A stretch of 40,000 bases of DNA, taken from the NCBI GenBank assembly GCA_002005505.1, contig KV908391.1:530331-570330 (forward strand), read 5' to 3'. Shown here one piece after another: positions 12,301-22,759 of the stretch; position 1 is the first letter of the stretch, and every line of letters starts with the position of its first letter. The notes under the pieces are model-generated. The model was not told the origin of the DNA. It saw nothing but the letters and a program-made list of their open reading frames with translations, and searched no databases. A program made the position numbers and the translations under genes. The DNA comes from Botryococcus braunii (lineage: Eukaryota; Chlorophyta; Trebouxiophyceae).

Positions 12301-13495
12301 TGGGGTTGATAGATTATCTAAATTTGCCCATTTTGCGCCGACGTCACAGGAGGCCGACGCCGCTGACATTGCCCAACTATTGCGCACGCGTGTCTTCACT
12401 TTACATGGCTTTCCCCGTGAGATAGTTTCAGATAGAGACCCACGTTGGGTGGGCAAGTTCTGTCAGGAGTTGTTTAGGCTCACGGGGTGCCGGTCCGCCT
12501 TGTCTACTGCTTTCCACCCCCAGAGCGACGGCCAGACTGAACGCATCAACAGAATCTTGGAAGATTACCTTCGGCATTATGTGGGGGGGAGACAGACTGA
12601 TTGGGATAAGCATTTGTGTGAGGCCGAGTTCGCATATAATAATACTTACAATCAATCTATCAATACTACTCCGTTTCGCTTAACTTTTGGGCAGGACCCT
12701 GTGATCCCTTTTCAAGAAATCTATGATGCACCTGTTCTTGGTCGTGGTATCGAGCAAGAATATGTTCCAGCTGCGGCTGAGTTTGTCAGACGTATGCTGT
12801 GGGACTTAGAACGGGCCAGGACTTGCCTTAAGGCAGCCCAAGAAAGACAGAAGGCGTACGCCGATAAAAGGCGGCGGGACCTACCAAGCTTTGAAGTAGG
12901 TCAACAAGTCCTGCTTTCGTCAAAGAATATTAAGTTCAAACATTCCAGGACTAAGAAATTGTTGCCAAAGTACATTGGCCCCTTTCCGGTCACCCGGGTT
13001 ATTTCCCCGGTAGCATACAAGTTGCTGCTACCTACGCATATGCGCATGCACGACGTATTCCATGTTTCCCTTCTCAAACCTTATAAAACTGACGGAAGCG
13101 TGCAACCCCCACCTCCTCCTGAAACCATAGATGGTGAGCTAGAATATGAGGTGGAGGCAGTGCTTGCACATAGAGAGCGGAAACTTAGGGGCAAGAAAGT
13201 AGTGCGCGAGTATCTTATTAAGTGGTCCGGCTATGAGAGCATCCATAATACCTGGGAACCCGAGGAAAACTTAGTGCATTCTCGAGAGGCGGTACAGCAG
13301 TACTGGAGTCTAACCACGGGGCGTGGGTCGGAAGCTAAACGGACAGGAACGGAAGCTACATCTCAACGCAAGCGTGCTAGGCGTGCTCGACGCCCTGGCA
13401 GGTCGGGTCGGCCCCTTGGTGCTCCTTTTGTGGGAAGCTCTGGAAGTGGCAATCAGAGTGCACCTTGGGGGTACTCCAGTATGGGTAGACCTTAG
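9313..13495 (+). pseudogene. pol: Element A pol polyprotein (early frameshift, otherwise open)
   Basis: The polyprotein cuts itself and gag, copies RNA to DNA and integrates it. The expected start is the ATG at 9313 overlapping gag's stop, as in D. That frame closes after about 50 codons, while the downstream frame carries D-like sequence (PDGT, then ACFVLGAKVAKS) from about 9436, so a frameshift lies near 9413-9436. From the in-frame ATG at 9530 the frame is open for 1321 codons. Domains: protease DTGATHT (9767), reverse transcriptase with YLDD (10946-10957), RNase H (TDASD near 11390), integrase HHCC with CDSC near 12150 and DDE residues at 12248, 12431 and 12539 (D-35-E spacing), then a chromodomain (about 13130-13310) and a basic tail. 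Initiation at 9530 would still give all enzymatic domains, so partial activity cannot be excluded. Confidence 0.9.
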
Positions 13496-13890
13496 GAGTG
13501 GAACGGACATGGGAACGGACGAGAGTGAGGGGCGTGGCCCCTCTCGGGTGCGTGCGGTGCTAACCGCTCACCCTGGACAGGACACATGTGTAGAGTGTCG
13601 CGACTTGTGTTTACCCTGATGTATCGTGATGTGGAAAGGACCAGTGGAAAGGACTGGACTAGTTGTCGTATCGGTTCCCGGGTTCGCGTAAAGGACAGGA
13701 CTGGACATGTAGGAACATACACGGACTGGACTGGATATGTAAGGACTGGACAGGACAAGGGGTCCGGCTGGGGCTGGGGACGCCGGACTAGCGACTCTCG
13801 GTCTCTAAAGCTCCAAAACCTAAAGCCTTGGGTGGTTAGGTTAGTCTCCTTACCTACTTGGCCGGGACGACCAAGATAGGAGGGGGAGGA
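13496..13890 (+). other. Element A 3' untranslated region and polypurine tract
   Basis: About 395 noncoding bases. It shares the CTCGGGTGCGTGCGGTGCTR block with family 1 and is rich in GGACTGGAC/GGACAGGAC motifs (13636-13756). It ends in the polypurine tract AGGAGGGGGAGGA (13878-13890) directly against the 3' LTR. Confidence 0.8.
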
Positions 13891-14131
13891 TGTAACAGGG
13901 GTTCAACGATCGGGCGAACCTCGTGACGCGTAACGGCGTTACACGTGCAGTAGCGCACCGGTGGTGCTGCTGTGCGGGCAGAGATGGGACAAGATAGAGA
14001 GTTACTAGGATAGTGTAGGCACCTAAAGGCTTGGGTTTAGAGTTATATTGACCTTGGGCGAGAGGTGGAGCCCCATTATGTAAGGTTCGTGGCAGTCGGG
14101 GTTTGGGACCTTTGCCGATCGGTCCGTGACA
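13891..14131 (+). repeat. Element A 3' LTR (241 bp)
   Basis: Matches 7627-7867 except at two neighbouring bases (TATATTGACC here, TATAGAGACC there). It is followed by the target duplication GAGGG. Confidence 0.95.
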
Positions 14132-14158
14132 GAGGGGCCGACCCGACCTGCCAGAGCA

Positions 14159-17029
14159 CTAAGCGCGCCTAGCGCGCTTCCGATGCTTCTGAGCATTTTT
14201 ACCACGTCCTTTGCGCTTCTTGTCCACCTTTTCTTTTTGTTCCGGCCTGTGCTCCGTGGTTAAATCCCAATACCGCTGTAACGCCTCCCTGGCGTGTTCT
14301 AAGTTATCCTTTGGCTCCCAAGTATTGTGAATATCCTCATACCCGGTCCATTTTACAAGATATTCTCGCGCAGTTTTCCGACCTCGTAACTTTCGTTCCC
14401 TATGGGCTAGCACACCCTCGACCTCATACTCCTCTTCTCCTTCAATAATCTCAGGTAGACGAGGAGGTTGTACCGTCTCACCTTCCTTGTAAGGCTTAAG
14501 CATAGAAACATGGAAGACATCATGAACCCGCAGAGTTTTTGGAAGCCTAATTCTGAAAGCTACCGATGATACCTCCTGTAGGATGGGAAAAGGCCTAATA
14601 AACCGAGGTAAGAGTTTTCTTGTCCGGGTATGCTTGAATTTCAGATTCTTTGTTGAGAGGAGGACAGGTTGGCCTATTTTCAAAATAGGAGCATCTTTTC
14701 TCCTGGCGTCCGCATATGCCTTCATGCGGTCCTGCGCAGCTTTGAGACATGTCCGCGCTATTTCTAGATCCCATCTCATCCTTCGTACAAACTCTGCTGC
14801 TGCTGGTACATACTCACGTAGAGAAGATGTCACACCTTCATAGACTTCTTGGAAGGGAATCGTGGGATCCTGACCGAAAGTCAACCTAAATGGAGTAGTG
14901 TTGATTGATTGCTGAAAAGTGTTGTTGTAAGAAAATTCAGCCTCACAGAAATGTTTATCCCAGTCGTTGTGTCTTCCAGTGACGTAAGGACGCAAGTAGT
15001 CCTCCAAGATCCTATTAATTCGTTCCGTTTGACCGTCGGTCTGCGGATGAAACGCTGTAGATAGCGCAGAGCGACAACCGGTCAACCGAAAGAGCTCTTG
15101 ACAGAACCGACCCACCCATCTAGGATCTCTGTCTGACACAATGTGAGTGGGAAACCCATGCAAGGTGAAGACACGGGTCCGCAACAGTTGAGCTATTACT
15201 TCTGCACTTGCGTCAGTGGTCGTGGGAGCGAAGTGCGCATACTTTAACAACCTATCAACCGCAGCCTAGATAGCGTCATACCCTTCCTTAGTTCTTGGGA
15301 GTCCAGTGATTAGGTCCATAGACATTGATTGCCACTTTCTGTCAGGTATTTCTAGAGGGTGTAGTAACCCTACAGGTAAGTGTGCTGGGGCTTTGACACG
15401 TTGACACGAGTCACATTGGGCCACAAAGTCAACCACATCTGAGGACATCCCTGGCCACCACCAGGAACGTTGAACTAATTCGAGGGTCCTGTCCCTGCCT
15501 GGATGACCAACTATAGGTGGTCCATGCAAATTTTCCAGGATTTCTCTACAAAGGTTACGTTCGTCACCGTCAGAACTCATATGGTAGGAGGGAACGTAAA
15601 TGCGCGCACGGCGCTTCCACAAGCCACTATGGAAGCTTAACTTCGGACGATTCTATTTACGATGGAGCCAATCATCTATCTCATATGCCTCACTTAAAAC
15701 CCTTCCCCATCCCCTCAACCCGTCCATCGGCGTGGGTAGGGTGGTGGAGTCTGCAGCATCCCCAACCCCCATCGCCTCTATTCCGACAAGGGGAGAGTGC
15801 TCCCCCAGGGGCCCTGCCCTAGCCTGAACCGACGCCTGAACCCCAGCCTGGGCCCGAGCTAGGGCTCGGACGTGGGCCCCGGCTAAGTGAGGACTCCCAG
15901 ACAATGGGTCAGCTGGGTTAGTGGATCCCGGTGCATATTCCCATTGGATGTCGAATAACTGTAGAAACTCCGCCCAGCGCGCCCTCTGGGTGAGAGTAGG
16001 GTTTGGGTTTGCAAAAAATTATTGCGCGATGGTCCATAACAACTGTGAAAGTTTGCCCTAATAAGTAACACCTCCACTCCTTGAGGGCATACAACACACC
16101 TGCAAGCTCTTTTTCAGTAGTGGAATAATTGCGTTCGGCATTACTAAGCTTTTTACTGAAGTATGCTACAGGTCTACCTTCTTGCAATAGTACTGCACCC
16201 ACCCCATAGTCACTGGCATCTGAGATCACTTTGAAAGGCTTGCTACTGTCTAAGAGTGCTATTACAGGAGCCTTGGACAAAGTTTCTTTTAAACTTTGAA
16301 AGGCGTGCTCTTCAGCTTCTTCCCACGTCCAAGGAACTTTACCAGAGAGCCGGGTTAAGGGGGCCGCAAGCGTACTGTAACCCGGGACGAACTTGCGGAA
16401 GTAGTTGGTTAGTCCCAAGAATTGTCGTACGTGCGTGCTCCCCATGGGTGTTGGCCAGTCCACAATAGTCCGAACTTTGGCAGGGTCAACTTTGATGCCG
16501 TCGCGCCCCACGACATGTCCCAAATACCGCAACTCGTCAGCAAAAAACTCACACTTGGATAATTTTGCATAAAGTTTTTCCTCTCTCAGCCGAGTAAGGA
16601 TGCGAGTTAAGTGCTCCAAGTGATGTTCCCTTGACTTGCTGTATACCAACAAATCATCTAGGTAAACCACAACAAAACCCTCTCGAATAAAATCATGAAA
16701 CACAGTGTTCATCAGCCGTTGAAACGTGGAGGGAGCATTCGTGAGACCAAAAGGAAGCACCAAAAATTCAAGTGAACCTAAGGGTGTTCTAAAAGCGGTT
16801 TTGGGAACATCGGATTCATGTAATCGCACTTGATGGTAACCTGACAAGAGATCAAAAGAGGTAAAGAACTTTGAACCCTGCAGCTTGTCTAAAAGATCGT
16901 CTATCCGTGGCAACGGATATTTGTCCTTCCTTGTTAAGTTATTAACTGCCCTGTAATCTATAACCATTCGGAATGTTCCATCTTTCTTTTCTCACAAACA
17001 ATATGGGGCTACCATAGGGTGATGCACTC
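14159..17029 (-). pseudogene. pol: Element B pol, C-terminal part (RT, RNase H, integrase, chromodomain)
   Basis: Remains of the replication polyprotein, closely similar to D pol from about residue 426 onward. Visible domains are reverse transcriptase (YLDD), RNase H, the integrase zinc-binding and catalytic domains, chromodomain and basic C terminus ending KRARRA. Breaks relative to D: an extra A in the lysine run near 16988, a 1-bp deletion near 16015 (RNase H, after DHRA), a Gln-to-stop change at 15653-15655 and a Trp-to-stop change at 15266-15268 (integrase, after YDAI). The catalytic-neighbour motif SDRDPRW is retained here although D has changed it. The 5' part of the gene is at 38644-39914; element E's insertion after CACTC (17025-17029) separates them. 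It cannot encode a working protein. Confidence 0.93.
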
Positions 17030-17188
17030 TGTGATGGAATGTAGGGATTTCCCGGCATTTCTGGACATTTCCCTTACCCCCTAGCCTAGGCGCACATGTG
17101 GCGCACATGTCGTACGAGCAACGCGAGTACGCACGTGCCTAGCGTCTAGCCTTGGCTTCCTAGCCGTCGAATTCCATTGGATAGTTAT
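17030..17188 (+). repeat. Element E 5' LTR, first 159 bases
   Basis: Identical by eye to the start of the 3' LTR (38161-38319). It ends with GTTAT (17184-17188), the target duplication of C1; the LTR resumes at 24600. Confidence 0.95.
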
Positions 17189-17666
17189 TGTCGTAGAATG
17201 CACAAGTTAGGGAGAATTTCCAAGTTGTGAGAGAGAGAGAGAGACAAGGCCGGATGGCCGACAAGTTGGACGCTCTTTCCAATTACAAGTAACCCCCACC
17301 TCACGGAGCTTCCACTCCCTACTTGTGGTCTACTAAGCTTCCAAATTACCTGAGTGCGTGTCTTCCCGTGGCTTACGTCTCTATCCGTTCCTTCCCGTGG
17401 TTCGTGATCGTGTGTTCACGTTCCTCCAATGGTAGCGCACTAGTCCACCAAACCTCTACAATAGTATCTAGAAAATATCCTAGAATCCTACTATGAGAGT
17501 AACGTCCATAACTATCCAATGGAATTCGACGGCTAGGAAGCCAAGGCTAGACGCTAGGCACGTGCGTACTCGCGTTGCTCGTACGACATGTGCGCCACAT
17601 GTGCGCCTAGGCTAGGGGGTAAGGGAAATGTCCAGAAATGCCGGGAAATCCCTACATTCCATCACA
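17189..17666 (-). repeat. Element C1 3' LTR (478 bp)
   Basis: Reverse-complement LTR, TGTCGTAGAATG to CCATCACA on the plus strand. It matches 24117-24594 with no difference seen by eye. It differs from E's LTRs at a few sites, such as the TTCTCCCTAAC versus TTCTCTCTAAC segment. It contains a short (GA)n run. Confidence 0.95.
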
Positions 17667-18596
17667 TCATCCCCCCCTTAATTCCTGCATGTCCTCATGC
17701 AGCCACATACACACATACAGTAGACCACAATTATAAGGGAATGGTCGTCACCGAACGGCCCATCCACCAGCGCCGTTAGACCCTTGCCGAATGGGTTACA
17801 TTAGGGTCCCCGCCTCCAAGTTATTCCCCTATCATCCCAAGCAATTGACTAAAGCGTCCATTTTTTTTTTTAATTTATTTATTAGGTGTGCTTTATTTTA
17901 GTCCTAAGTACAATACTGTACGATACGATACGACACGGTACTATAATTACGATAAATTACGATAAATTACGGCGAACTACGACGAACGTTCGCCTTATTC
18001 CTTTCGAACTATCCAAGTCCGCCTTTATTGACACATCCCTATTTATTATTTATTAAAGCAATACAATGCTTGTGACACAACCGATAAACAATCCGAACAA
18101 GATAAATATGACACAGGTGTAGCTCAGTCCACAATGCTTCCCTAAAGTGGCTATCCATACAACACAGTTTCTTTATGATACATTGTCCATACTGTACACA
18201 TACTGTACACATAAGGTACACATATAGTACATAGAAAGAAATCCATCCCAAGATGCCAAGTAGTCCATATCCAAGGGTTCCAAGTAGCCCATAGCCAAGG
18301 GTTCCAAGTCACTTCTGTACTTCAAGCCCACGTCCCAAGTGCTAGTTAAGCAGACTGCGGTTGCGCGCCATGTGTACTTCAATTCCCATCCCTGAATGCA
18401 GAACCCCGAGTTCAATGCATCGAAGCGGTATGAGGCCTCATGCCACACATACCGAGGTAGGCAACCTACCCCGTCCCTTGTCCCAAAGTACACAAGATAT
18501 ACAGTCCCTACCATAGGTCCCGTCCCATGTATTCCCAGACACCAGGTGGGAACTCCACAAGTGGAATGAGGGGGACAACCGTCCGGAGGGGCCCGT
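17667..18596 (-). other. Element C1 3' untranslated region and polypurine tract
   Basis: About 930 noncoding bases between pol and the 3' LTR. Reading the minus strand it holds a 24-bp tandem repeat (ACTTGGAACCCTTGG..., about 18245-18315), AATAAA-type sites, an 11-bp repeat CGTAATTTATC present three times (two in E), an A-rich run and the purine tract AAGGGGGGGATGA next to the LTR. A 186-codon frame (18173-18733) overlapping the end of pol has no recognisable domain. Confidence 0.8.
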
Positions 18597-21500
18597 TCAA
18601 GGGAAGGTGTCGCGCAGCGCCACCTGGTCCCAAATGGGCGGGGCGAGCCCCTGGAGTCTATGATAGGTATTAACCAGCCCGGGATGGGTCTCGAATGCCT
18701 CCTGAGATTCCCATGAGTCCTCTGTGGCCCCATGGCCTGCCCACTTTACAAGGTACTCGAGAAAGGGTGTGCCATCCTCAAAATGGTAGGAGAACCCATC
18801 CTTGTCGTGCAACAGCCGGTGATCGACTAGTGCATCCACTACCCACTCCAGGTGAGTGGTGCCATCCGCTTTGGTGATGACTTTTGGGGGGCAGTATCCA
18901 CGCGACTGCGCCTCCTCACGTGTCCAGTATGGCTTCAAATAGCAGACATTTATGCGGGGGTGGATGTCCAGCCGGTCCGGAAGATCCAGTGTGACGAAGT
19001 TAACGTTGTCGGGCGTGACCGCCATGACCCTGAAGGGTCCCACGTGCCTGGGTTGCAGCTTGCTGAATCTGTTTGAAGTTAGCGTGGGGGCCGCACGGGT
19101 TGAAAGGAGGACATAGTCCCCTTCCTGGTAGATGGCCTCCCTCCTATGCCGGTTGGCATAGGCCGTCTGACGGTCTTGAGCTGCACGCAAACACTTCCTT
19201 GCAAGGGTGATTTTGTCTTGCATTTTTCTCATGAAGAGATCAGCCCTATCCACCTTAGTGCCCTCCATGTGTCCCACCGCAAACGGTATATTTGGATCTT
19301 GCCCATATGTTAACCTGAAGGGTGTGGAGTTTAGGGAAGTTTGCCAAGAGTTGTTGTAGGCAAATTCCGCCACTGAAAGGTAATCCTCCCACTCCCTTGG
19401 GTTATCCTTGACATAGTGTTTCAAAAAATCTTCCAAGATCCTATTCACCCGTTCCGTTTGACCATCTGACTGAGGATGATATGCCGTAGTTCGAGCCGGC
19501 TTGCACCCCGTCAGACTTAGAAGTGTGTTCATGAAATTATTCACAAACCGAGGATCTCGGTCCGAAACAATTTCTTCAGGGAAACCGTGATACTTCCATA
19601 CTTTATCCCTCATCAGAACAGCAACTTCATAAGCAACTGCATTGGTAGTGGTAGGGGCAAAGTGGGCACATTTGCTCAACCTGTCAACCACTACCCATAT
19701 TGCGTTATGCCCGTGTTTGCTTTTAGGCAGTCCCGTGATGAAATCCATTGAGATGCTTTGCCATTTCCTTGTGGGGATTTGTAAAGGGTGTAAGAGTCCT
19801 GCGGGTAACTGGTTTGAGGCCTTCACCCGCTGGCATGAATCACAATACTTCACATACTCCCGCACATCCTCCGCCATTCCCGGCCACCACCAGTCCCGCT
19901 TCACTAGATCATACATCTTCGCAAAGCCTGGATGACCAACAGAAGGAGGTTCATGCAAAGCTTTCAATATGTCCTGCCGCAGATTCCTAGCAACTGGACC
20001 TTCCTTATCCCGGACTTCATAAAATGCAGGCACATATTTTCTTCCCTCCCTTCCAAATTCCCAAACCCCGTCCGTAAAGTGAACTTTTCTCCTATTTGCC
20101 CTTGTTCCCAACCACGAATCATGTGCGTAAGCACCCTTCAACAATTCCAAGAAGGTGTCACACCCGTCAGACCCGAGGGTGATGGAGCCCGAGCGGGCCC
20201 TCCCGTCCCCATCCATCGAGGTTGCATTGGTCCCCTTCCCGGGGTTGGGCTCCGTGGAGACGTTGCGCTGCTGTTGTCCCTGGAGCTGTCCCTGGAGGAC
20301 TGGGTTCCTGGACAACGCATCCGCAACGTTAGTCTTTCCAGGCTCCCAAACCCAAAGAATGTTGAACTCCTGCAACTTCTCAGCCCACCGTGCCCTCCGA
20401 GGGCTTAAACCAACCTGTTGCTGAAGAAAAGTGTTACACTTATGGTCTGTGGTGACAGTGACTTGTTTCCCTAGGACATAACATCTCCATTCCGTCAAGG
20501 CATACACTACAGCAAGTAACTCCCTCTCAGTTGCAGAATAGTTCCTTTCTGCACTATTGAGCTTCTTACTGTAATAAGCAATGACTCGACCTTCCTGCAA
20601 TAGTACAGCGCCAACCCCAAAATCACTCGCATCACAAATTACCTGGAAGGGTTTACGAAGGTCTGGCAGTGATAGTATGGGTGCCTGTATTAATGCATCC
20701 TTGAGAGCCGCAAGGGCCTCATCTTGCTCCTTTCCCCAAGTCCAACAACTTTTGCTACTGGACAGTTTAGTCAAAGGTGCAGCAAGTGAGCTGAACCCCT
20801 GAATAAATTTTCGAAAATAATTTGCAAGCCCCAAAAATCTACGCACGTCGGTGACGTTTTGGGGTGTGGGCCAATCCTTGACTACCTCCACCTTTTGGGG
20901 GTCCACTTTCAGTCCATCCTTGCCAATGATATGCCCGAGGTATTTGAGTTCTGAGCATAAGAATTCACATTTGGCAAGTTTTGCAAACAATTCCTTTTCC
21001 CGAAGGCGTTGGAACACCTTCCGAAGATGAGCATAATGCTCCTCTTCATCCCGACTGAAAATTAGAACATCGTCAAGGTACACTACCACAAACCCTTCCC
21101 TTATGAAATCATGAAAGATTTCATTCATTAGGCGTTGAAAGGTAGCGGGGGCGTTGGTGAGTCCAAAAGGAAGCACTAAGAACTCATACAGCCCAAAGGG
21201 TGTACGAAACGCTGTTTTAGGAATGTCTTCCTCCTTTAGCCTTACTTGATGATAACCACTGAGGAGGTCCAGACTTGAGAAAATCTTAGCACCTTTAAGT
21301 TTATCAAGCAAGTCGTCTATGCGAGGGAGAGGGTACCTATCATGAATGGTGATTTTATTTAATGCCCTGTAGTCTATAACCATTCGGTATGTGCCCTCCT
21401 TCTTCCTCACAAACAAGACCGGTGAAGCATATGGTGAACATGAGGGGCGTATGTGTCCCTTAGAAAGTAGTTCATCCACAGTTCGCTCACATTCCTCAGT

Positions 21501-22757
21501 TTCTTCCACGGACAAGCGGTAAGCAGGACGGTTTGGAGGAGTTATTCCTTCCTGCACATTAATAGTGTGATAGACTTGTCGGTGTGGGGGTAGTCCTGGT
21601 AGCCCATTTGGAAAAATGTCCTTGTACTCCCGGAGCAAGTGTGCTAGCCGCTCAGGCTTTTTAGCACAAATTTCCTCTAGAGGGTCCGAAGGCTTACCCG
21701 TGGTGACCTCGGATTCTCCCTCTTCCTCTTCCTTTTCCTCTTCCCTTTCCTCTTCCTCTTCCACTTCCTTCTCCACTTCTAGGCAACTCTCCATATCCGG
21801 GGCCGTGCCCGAGGTATCCCCCGGCGCAGAGTTGTGTAAGGAAGTCCCGGATGACTCCGTCGAGGGGTCGTCCATATCCACCAAAGGTGGCATCTCTTCC
21901 TGTTCATCCCAACCAACATGTTCATCCTTGGCCATGACATTGAACAAGCAGGTTTTCCAATGATCCCGTTTCCCTTTCCTGGTGTTTCCTAATTTGATTC
22001 CCCATCCCAACTTCTTTCCCAAGCCTTTTCCATGTTTGTTTAACAAGACCCATTTGTTATTGTGTCTAATATGAGCCTTGCCAGCTCTCACATTAACATT
22101 AGCATGTCGTGGTGCTAGCCAATCCTGTCCCAAAATTATGTCAATTCCTTCCATTATTGAGTCACACACAAGAAAGGAGTGTCTCGTAATGATAGATGGA
22201 GCAAACCGGACACTCAAATCCACTTTCCCATTTGTGTGTGTTACTGTCCCATCAGCAAGTGTGACGGGTGAAGTCCTCTTGTTATACCTCAAACCTTGCA
22301 AAACTTTTTCCCGGACAAAAGAGTGTGTGGCCCCGGTGTCCATTAAAGCTTTACATTGTTGTCCCCTTGCCATGACAGGAAATGTGAGGTTAAGAGGTGC
22401 AGCACTTGACGTTGAACCCAACTGACAAGATGCTTTGGGTGCTGCATAAGCTAAAACAAAGGAAAAAGGAAATGTACATTGCTGTCCTTGAAAAGAAAAG
22501 CATTCCCCTTTTGAGCCCCTAGCAAGAATTTTCAGGTTTGCGCGAGAGCGTAACCGCAAAAAGAAACTCCTACTTTTCCACACCTTCTGGCCTATCACAA
22601 AGCATGCACTGACTTGTGAGTTTTCTTTTCGTTCAGCAAGAAAAGATTCAATACAAGTCTCAGCTTTGTGTTTGCCAGGAACAATCAGAGGTGTATTCCA
22701 ACTTCCCAACGACTTCTGAACAAGAAAAGTTAAATATGAAAAACAAATTTCATTCAT
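18597..22757 (-). CDS. pol: Element C1 pol polyprotein (1386 aa, intact)
   Basis: Polyprotein for processing, reverse transcription and integration of the element. Start ATG at 22757 lies two bases after gag's TAG, in a different frame. Domains in order: an N-terminal segment with ACFVIGQKVWKS (about 51-62); protease DTGATHS (140-146); an acidic Glu-rich linker (about 327-350); reverse transcriptase (about 420-600) with YLDD at 560-563; RNase H (about 705-775); integrase zinc-binding HHCC (His935, His942, Cys972, Cys975); catalytic core Asp1005, Asp1066, Glu1102 with D-35-E spacing; and a chromodomain (about 1310-1375) followed by a short tail. All key catalytic residues are present and the length is normal for Ty3/gypsy chromoviruses. 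Expression of pol probably depends on ribosomes restarting after gag; this is inferred. Confidence 0.96.
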   Translation of the reverse strand: MNEICFSYLTFLVQKSLGSWNTPLIVPGKHKAETCIESFLAERKENSQVSACFVIGQKVWKSRSFFLRLRSRANLKILARGSKGECFSFQGQQCTFPFSFVLAYAAPKASCQLGSTSSAAPLNLTFPVMARGQQCKALMDTGATHSFVREKVLQGLRYNKRTSPVTLADGTVTHTNGKVDLSVRFAPSIITRHSFLVCDSIMEGIDIILGQDWLAPRHANVNVRAGKAHIRHNNKWVLLNKHGKGLGKKLGWGIKLGNTRKGKRDHWKTCLFNVMAKDEHVGWDEQEEMPPLVDMDDPSTESSGTSLHNSAPGDTSGTAPDMESCLEVEKEVEEEEEREEEKEEEEGESEVTTGKPSDPLEEICAKKPERLAHLLREYKDIFPNGLPGLPPHRQVYHTINVQEGITPPNRPAYRLSVEETEECERTVDELLSKGHIRPSCSPYASPVLFVRKKEGTYRMVIDYRALNKITIHDRYPLPRIDDLLDKLKGAKIFSSLDLLSGYHQVRLKEEDIPKTAFRTPFGLYEFLVLPFGLTNAPATFQRLMNEIFHDFIREGFVVVYLDDVLIFSRDEEEHYAHLRKVFQRLREKELFAKLAKCEFLCSELKYLGHIIGKDGLKVDPQKVEVVKDWPTPQNVTDVRRFLGLANYFRKFIQGFSSLAAPLTKLSSSKSCWTWGKEQDEALAALKDALIQAPILSLPDLRKPFQVICDASDFGVGAVLLQEGRVIAYYSKKLNSAERNYSATERELLAVVYALTEWRCYVLGKQVTVTTDHKCNTFLQQQVGLSPRRARWAEKLQEFNILWVWEPGKTNVADALSRNPVLQGQLQGQQQRNVSTEPNPGKGTNATSMDGDGRARSGSITLGSDGCDTFLELLKGAYAHDSWLGTRANRRKVHFTDGVWEFGREGRKYVPAFYEVRDKEGPVARNLRQDILKALHEPPSVGHPGFAKMYDLVKRDWWWPGMAEDVREYVKYCDSCQRVKASNQLPAGLLHPLQIPTRKWQSISMDFITGLPKSKHGHNAIWVVVDRLSKCAHFAPTTTNAVAYEVAVLMRDKVWKYHGFPEEIVSDRDPRFVNNFMNTLLSLTGCKPARTTAYHPQSDGQTERVNRILEDFLKHYVKDNPREWEDYLSVAEFAYNNSWQTSLNSTPFRLTYGQDPNIPFAVGHMEGTKVDRADLFMRKMQDKITLARKCLRAAQDRQTAYANRHRREAIYQEGDYVLLSTRAAPTLTSNRFSKLQPRHVGPFRVMAVTPDNVNFVTLDLPDRLDIHPRINVCYLKPYWTREEAQSRGYCPPKVITKADGTTHLEWVVDALVDHRLLHDKDGFSYHFEDGTPFLEYLVKWAGHGATEDSWESQEAFETHPGLVNTYHRLQGLAPPIWDQVALRDTFP

Positions 22758-22759
22758 GA

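Larger units (their letters stand above)
7627..14131 (+). mobile_element. Element A: Ty3/gypsy chromovirus, family 2
   Basis: A 6505-bp element with 241-bp LTRs at both ends, primer-binding site, gag, pol with chromodomain, polypurine tract and a perfect GAGGG duplication (7622-7626 and 14132-14136). It inserted into element B about 22 bp past B's pol stop. The two LTRs differ at two adjacent positions (GA versus TT, in the GTTATAGAGACC segment near 7780). One stop in gag and one frameshift in pol indicate it is no longer autonomous. Confidence 0.95.

Noticed and set aside
17030..17188. Solo-LTR or truncated element at the left edge of the block
   Set aside because: It is the first 159 bases of E's 5' LTR, displaced by C1; the GTTAT duplication and the 159+319=478 sum prove continuity.
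19642..20408. Antisense open frames within pol genes (also 34938-35720, 14583-14843, 21616-21963 and similar)
   Set aside because: Shadows of the real coding strand; they recur wherever the element recurs and show no domains.
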